The position numbers were made by a program, and so were the translations under genes. From contig JAJVDF010000018.1 of assembly GCA_022410635.1 (NCBI GenBank), positions 1,294,244-1,358,243 of the forward strand: a stretch of 64,000 bases of DNA. The letters run 5' to 3'. Below, one piece after another: positions 59,526 to 64,000 of this stretch. The notes under the pieces are model-generated. The model saw nothing but the letters and a program-made list of their open reading frames with translations, did no database searches and had not been told where the DNA came from. This DNA comes from Tretioscincus oriximinensis. Lineage: Eukaryota > Chordata > Lepidosauria > Squamata > Gymnophthalmidae. Every line of letters begins with the position of its first letter. Positions within the stretch are counted from its first letter, which is position 1.

Positions 59526-59656
59526 ATTCACTACTGATGGTGGCTGATCGCTTTGATGGACCATCCAATGTAGACACAGTTATTGGTACAATTCATAACA
59601 GGATTGCAGAAGCTATTTCTAACATGAAAGAGAACAGAGACTCCATAACAGCCAAG
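59526..59656 (+). CDS. GPC1: Glypican-1 internal exon
   Basis: This 131-nt exon enters in phase 1 (acceptor ttatccctcatag) and leaves in phase 0 (donor aag|gtaaca). With the G left by the previous exon the first codon becomes Asp, giving DSLLMVADRFDGPSNVDTVI, then GTIHNRIAEAISNMKENRDS and ITAK. This is the glypican segment that follows the cysteine-rich block. The pattern D(S/A)(M/L)....(D/E)...GP...E.V.........EAI..(M/L)(Q/K)(D/E)N is shared by vertebrate glypicans, and NRD(S/T)(I/L)TAK is the GPC1 form. There are no cysteines, as expected here. It is separated from the previous exon by 2,525 bp and from the next by 2,224 bp. Confidence 0.93.
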
Positions 59657-61880
59657 GTAACAGATGGACTGAGTTAAAAATGTTTTTCACTTCATATCTG
59701 TATTGAGTTTATTTTATGTATTTATCTGTTGCTTTACTTTCATGAAATGCAAGATGACATATGTGGAGGTCTTGGGCAGTCTGCCATCCATAAAGACATG
59801 CACAGCTTTGGCATGTGTGCTATATCATAGGCATACATTCAACGGGGGGGGGGGCATTGAAACTTTGGGCCTCTTCCATGTGCAAATCTGCCATTCAAGA
59901 CAAGCCATGCTGTATGGAATTTTGTATGGAAAAGATTACCACCGTTAAGCTGCTGTCTTTCATGAGTCCTGGCTTGTGCATATAATGTTATTATGTTATC
60001 TGATAAGTGTTCCAAGCCAGAGCTGTCTCCTGCCCTTATCTATATGTGACAGGGCTTCTCCTGAGAATCCCACCTCATTTGCCTTGATTCCAAGTGATTT
60101 TCACAGGGACAGTTCTAAGCAAAATGTGATCCCTTATCCATAGACAGAGGGAATTTGTTCCATCATCATTCCTAAAGCTCTACAGCTATCGTTCTGATGT
60201 TAACAGCAGAATAATTTGTGTTTTGGAAGCCCAGCTCTTTTCCCATGACTCCTAAGAGCTGTAACTAACAGATGCTGATGAAGAATGAATTGGGAGCTGA
60301 CTGGCAACTAGATAAGTCACTGATAGGCCAGCAGGGAGAGGGAAAGCAACTGCGTTGCATAAAATACAGTGTTAATATAACATAGGAATGAAGCCATCAA
60401 TTTAGAAAGAGTGCACAAGGGAAAGAAAGCATCTATGCCCCTCCCAGGAGGCATTTTTCATGGTTCTTGCATGTTTTTATGCCCCTAGAAGGATTACTTT
60501 GCAATAACCACACTAATAAACTATAAATGGATGAGTTAAGAGTGATGAAGCTGAATTCATTTGTCTCTTTTTAAAATAAATTGCAGACTATTGTATCTGC
60601 TATTATTAAATAATGAATAACCAGCAAGGCAATAGGCTTCCTCTATTGCAAAAAGAAAAAAGAATATACATATACATACATATATACATAGGATCAGATT
60701 ACCTATGAAGANAAGGGTTGTTGCATTGGCCCGTGTCTCACCAGTTCCAGCAGACTGATTCCATATAGACATATTGAAGCCCATTAGCACGATTATTAAT
60801 TATAGTCTCCATTCTAAGACAAACCAGTCAAATATTTTTCGTATGCACTGCATAAATTATTACAAAGGACCACAACAGAGAGGATCCAACTGAAATTTGA
60901 GCTGCCTAGCCACTGGAGAAAAGACTCTATGGACTTGCCTTCCATACTATGGACAATTTAATGGAGGGCTCAACCCCTCTTAGTACTGCACACTCCATCC
61001 TCACAGAACAGAGCATGGACTGGATAACGTACCTTGTTATGATGATCTCATTTTACTCACTGGCAGACATTCATTTCAGGCTGCACTTAACTTACTTAGA
61101 CCAGTTTGACAATCTAAGTTGTCCGAGATCAATCACAGCAGGTTCTGCATTGCAAGAGTGAAGATGCTGTCTGAACTGGACTCACACTGGCAGAAATGTA
61201 AGGGGCCACTAATATTCTGGTTCACATCTGACTCCCAACACACTGTATCACCCACCCCTGCCAGTGATTGGTCATANATCTTTCCTGGTGTACAAGGGAG
61301 GGACTGAAGAGAATAACCTCTAAAGGTGGCATGCCTACTTCTATGTCAGAGTTTCAAAAAGGATATTCAAAGCTTTCATAGGGTAAAAAATAGGGATGAA
61401 GCATTTTCCTTGATCCCAACCATATGTGGAAGCATCAAAGAATGGCCTGGGACAAAACAGCTTTGATTATTGTAGCCCTCTTCAAACAGATCTACCATTT
61501 CATAGAATTCAGATGCATTCTACTTCACCTCTGAAGTTGTTGCAAGTTTAGAAGTCATTGTAAATGCTGGCATGGAACAGAAACTGATCCCTTTGTTGTG
61601 TACCAGAAGCAATCTGTTCCAGCTAATCACAGATTAGAATATTCCATTCTAATTGAGGTCGTTCTCCCCACTATTACCTCAGCTTAGAATATTCCATTTT
61701 AATCTGAGGTATTAGTGGGGAGAACAACCTCAATTTTTAGCAGTCATAGGAGTTGGATACACATTGCTGCTTTATTTCAGCAAATGTGAAGTTAAGAAGA
61801 AATGTGATTAATAAAGAATAAATAAAGCATTATGGGCAATAAATCTTTTGACAACTGTGTTTTTGTTTGTTTGTTTACAG
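59657..61880 (+). other. GPC1 intron, 2.2 kb
   Basis: Phase 0 intron (GTAACA...TTTACAG). It contains a G-run at 59841-59852, a TA/CA-rich stretch near 60662-60690 and a long hairpin at 61651-61735. No large transposon copy is recognised. Confidence 0.9.
61651..61735. repeat. Long imperfect hairpin in GPC1 intron
   Basis: The arms 61651-61682 and 61704-61735 are inverse complements with about 29 of 31 positions matching (aattgaggtcgttctcccca and its partner tggggagaacaacctcaatt), around a 21-nt spacer. The spacer itself repeats the upstream tagaatattccatt segment, so direct and inverted repeats are nested. It lies 145 bp before the acceptor of the last visible exon. Confidence 0.9.
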
Positions 61881-62000
61881 ATCTTTCAAGGTTGTGGAAA
61901 TCCAAAAATTAACCCTAAAGCTTCCAATGTTGAGGACAAGAAGAGGCGGGGGAAGTATGTCAGTGAAGATAAACCCTCAGGACTTAGTTCAGAGAAACTT
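61881..62000 (+). CDS. GPC1: Glypican-1 internal exon with basic KKRRGK cluster
   Basis: This 120-nt exon has phase 0 at both ends (acceptor tttgtttgtttacag, donor ctt|gtgagt) and so encodes exactly 40 codons. The peptide starts IFQGCGNPKINPKASNVEDK, then KRRGKYVSEDKPSGLSSEKL. GCGNPK(V/I)NP with a single conserved cysteine is a glypican hallmark, and the following lysine/arginine cluster followed by an SEKL/LEKL end is specific to GPC1. In mammalian GPC1 the equivalent KRRRGK/KRRRAK stretch has been described as a nuclear localisation signal; here it reads KKRRGK, so the charge is kept. The next expected segment (VSEAKAQL-like) does not follow within the remaining 2 kb and presumably lies beyond the window, as do the heparan-sulfate attachment and GPI exons. 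Confidence 0.94.
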
Positions 62001-62771
62001 GTGAGTTTGGAATTCAGCTTTTTCAAAGTTTTAGAAAACTTTCTGTACTAGAATATTTTATTTGGACCATTTCATAGAATGCTTATTAACAATGGCACAT
62101 TTCTGTTTAACAAAATCAAATTAAGGCCTTCCTCTTCCACGCACTCTGATTCCTTCCTGATTTTCTATGTGTTTTTTCATATTTGCCAGAAAGCTACTGT
62201 TGTTTATTGGGTTTGCTGTATTTATTTTGATCCTATCTTTTATTTCCAAGTAGTGACAAAGGAGCAGTTTCTTTGGACAGCTCTGAAAAATTCAAAGCTA
62301 GCAGCAATGCATGTGCATTTCAAGGTCAAAAGACGGTGCTAGATTTTTCAGTATTATTCTTAAGATTTCCTGAGAGATGGTTTTAACAACTTAGAGAAAA
62401 TGTTTTCATTTTCAGAGCTTAAGGCAAAATTCTTCTTAGCTTTTTCCATTTTTCCTTACTGAAGCTTTTTAGAAAGGCAAAACTAGGACACAGAATTGGT
62501 CCAAGGCTTGATGCAATAACTTCCTTTGAAGTCCATGCAGCACATCCAATTGTATTTGTCATGGCTAGGATTTCCAGATAGAATCTGGGATAGAGTTTGC
62601 ACCTTTAATNGCTATAGATGCCTGATGCACCTGGGGGGTTGAATTGTNACTTTTTCATATCCATTATAGGGACAACTTCTATACATGGCTGGTAAATGTT
62701 TGAAACCCTGGATCTCTTTGGCCTTGCCAAAGATTAATTATGAAATAATTTCTTAATAAAATATTTGAAGG

Positions 62772-62945
62772 AACATAAAAATTGCCTCACTAGTTTGGAC
62801 CCACAATCCATCAAATCCAGCAGTCTTCTCTTGCATTAGCCAGCAGATGCACATAAAAACTCACCAGTAGGACATGAGCACACAGTTTATTCTATCTGAA
62901 GTCTCCCAGCAGATGGCCTTTGGAATAGACCACCTCTTACTGCCA
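62772..62945 (-). mobile_element. Degenerate CR1-type fragment, minus strand
   Basis: gaacataaaaattgcctcac, cccacaatccatcaaatcca gcagtcttc and agccagcagatgcac align with the reversed CR1 3' UTR. Highly diverged. Confidence 0.6.
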
Positions 62946-63089
62946 TCAGAATAATTGTCGTTGATACATCTGACTAACATTAATTGTTCCAGACTTTAAA
63001 AAAAATAAAAAATAACCAAGATACTATCTAACATCATCTCATGGAAACAAATTTCAAAGTTTAATTATTTATTATTTAAAAACAAAGTA

Positions 63090-63308
63090 NAGTGGTACCT
63101 CGGTTCCCGAACACAATTCGTTCCAGCAGGACGGTCGAGAACCAATTTGTTCGGGAACCGAAGCAAGGNGCGCCGGGCCGAAAGAACGCCGGAGGAAGTT
63201 CGACTTCCAAATCGGTGTTCGGATTCCAGGACTTCGGATTTCTGGAATCTGCCGGTCGAACACCGATTTGGTCGACTTTCAAGGCGTTCGAGAACCGAGG
63301 TACCACTG
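63090..63308. mobile_element. Tc1/mariner-type MITE (219 bp)
   Basis: Ends (c)agtggtacctcggttc and gaaccgaggtaccactg are perfect inverse copies, flanked by TA on both sides (63088-63089 and 63309-63310), the signature of Tc1/mariner transposition. The first base is an N, inferred as C from the right end. The inside has further inverted pairs: cggttcccgaacac with ttgttcgggaaccg on the left, and caaatcggtgttcg with cgaacaccgatttg towards the right. It is CpG-rich. The open frames on both strands here (63065-63502) are by-products of the palindromes. Confidence 0.88.
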
Positions 63309-64000
63309 TATTTTCTTTTGCCTATGTTAAATCTGGGAAAAGCAGAAACACTTCTCCCTATCTGCTTTGTCCGCACTATGTACAACTTTGTATGCCTCTA
63401 TTATTTTTCCTCTCACTCATCTTCTTTCTAGAGGAAGAAGACCCAGGTGTTGACCTTTGTATGATTCCCATCATACAAAAGTCTGTTCTGTTCAGAGTAT
63501 AATGAGGAAAGTTATTTCAATGCTGCTTTCCATCAAGCCTCATCATAAATTTCACCCAAGGCTACCATTTATAGGTCAAAGCCTTGGAGCAATCATTTAT
63601 TTGATTCTGGATTCTCCTTCACCTGATAGGTTTCAGAAGCTAAAGGGAAAATGAGAGAAATAAGGGATTTCTGGGTTACCCTGCCAGCCACACTGTGTAA
63701 TGAGAAGATATCATCAAATACTGGGAATGAGGACAGATGTTGGAATGGAATGACGAAAGGAAGGTAAGGCTGGTCAAAAATGCATACAAAATGAATAATA
63801 TTTTATTTTTGTTACAGCTTTGAAATTTGCAAACTAAATTCTGATGTTGAAATGGATAAATGCAAAAAGAAACCACTAGTTATTTATCAAACACTAGGAT
63901 CTACTTTTTCTGAGACGGGTCTCCAGTACACAAGCACATAGATATGCTTTCTTGGATCAAAATAGCAAGTGTAATTTTGTTTCAGCTTTTCTGATCTCAT

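Larger units (their letters stand above)
62001..64000 (+). other. Start of next GPC1 intron
   Basis: Begins with a consensus donor GTGAGT and runs past the window end. It contains a degenerate minus-strand CR1 fragment (62772-62945) and a Tc1/mariner-type MITE (63090-63308). No further exon is seen. Confidence 0.8.

Noticed and set aside
63065..63502. Six overlapping frames on both strands with similar peptides
   Set aside because: Produced by the palindromic Tc1/mariner-type MITE.
1..64000. CRISPR array, bacterial operon, phage or other prokaryotic system
   Set aside because: Nothing in the window is prokaryotic; spliced glypican exons and vertebrate repeats show a eukaryotic nuclear genome, and no regularly spaced identical repeats occur.

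Overview
The window is vertebrate nuclear DNA, most likely from a squamate reptile (lizard or snake). It is AT-rich, non-coding DNA full of decayed CR1, L2, Penelope-like and tRNA-SINE fragments of types I associate with squamates, plus short hAT and Tc1/mariner-type foldback elements. The assembly is draft quality: one N run at 19778-20092 and many isolated single Ns. The species cannot be named from this sequence.

The only host gene I can support is a glypican on the + strand, best matched to glypican-1 (GPC1). Four internal exons are visible: 43161-43552, 56835-57000, 59526-59656 and 61881-62000. All have AG/GT splice sites and their reading phases chain perfectly (1-0, 0-1, 1-0, 0-0). Together they encode about 270 residues: most of the helical, cysteine-rich core of a GPI-anchored heparan sulfate proteoglycan. 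The signal-peptide exon, the exon before 43161 and the C-terminal heparan sulfate/GPI exons are not seen and presumably lie outside the window.

Layout. 1-43160 is upstream DNA, probably the large 5' intron of GPC1, with no exon recognised. It holds L2 and CR1 pieces, a decayed LINE reverse-transcriptase end (9716-10300), a 608-bp hAT-type foldback element with perfect 8-bp target duplications (13707-14314), a 1-kb inverted-terminal element rich in GATTTAAAT (19314-20313, containing the assembly gap), a third hAT-like element (27747-28178) and several unclassified dispersed repeats. 43553-56834 is a 13.3-kb intron carrying two more hAT-type MITEs with perfect 8-bp duplications (43998-44508 and 50085-50209), a long CR1 fragment, and a Penelope-like element with GIY-YIG remains and its characteristic end. 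57001-61880 holds two introns of 2.5 and 2.2 kb. After 62000 comes the next intron, with a 219-bp Tc1/mariner-type MITE at 63090-63308.

I found no new multi-gene biological system. The most informative non-genic items are the target-site-flanked foldback elements, a near-perfect 31-bp-arm hairpin in a glypican intron, and two or three repeat families I could not classify.
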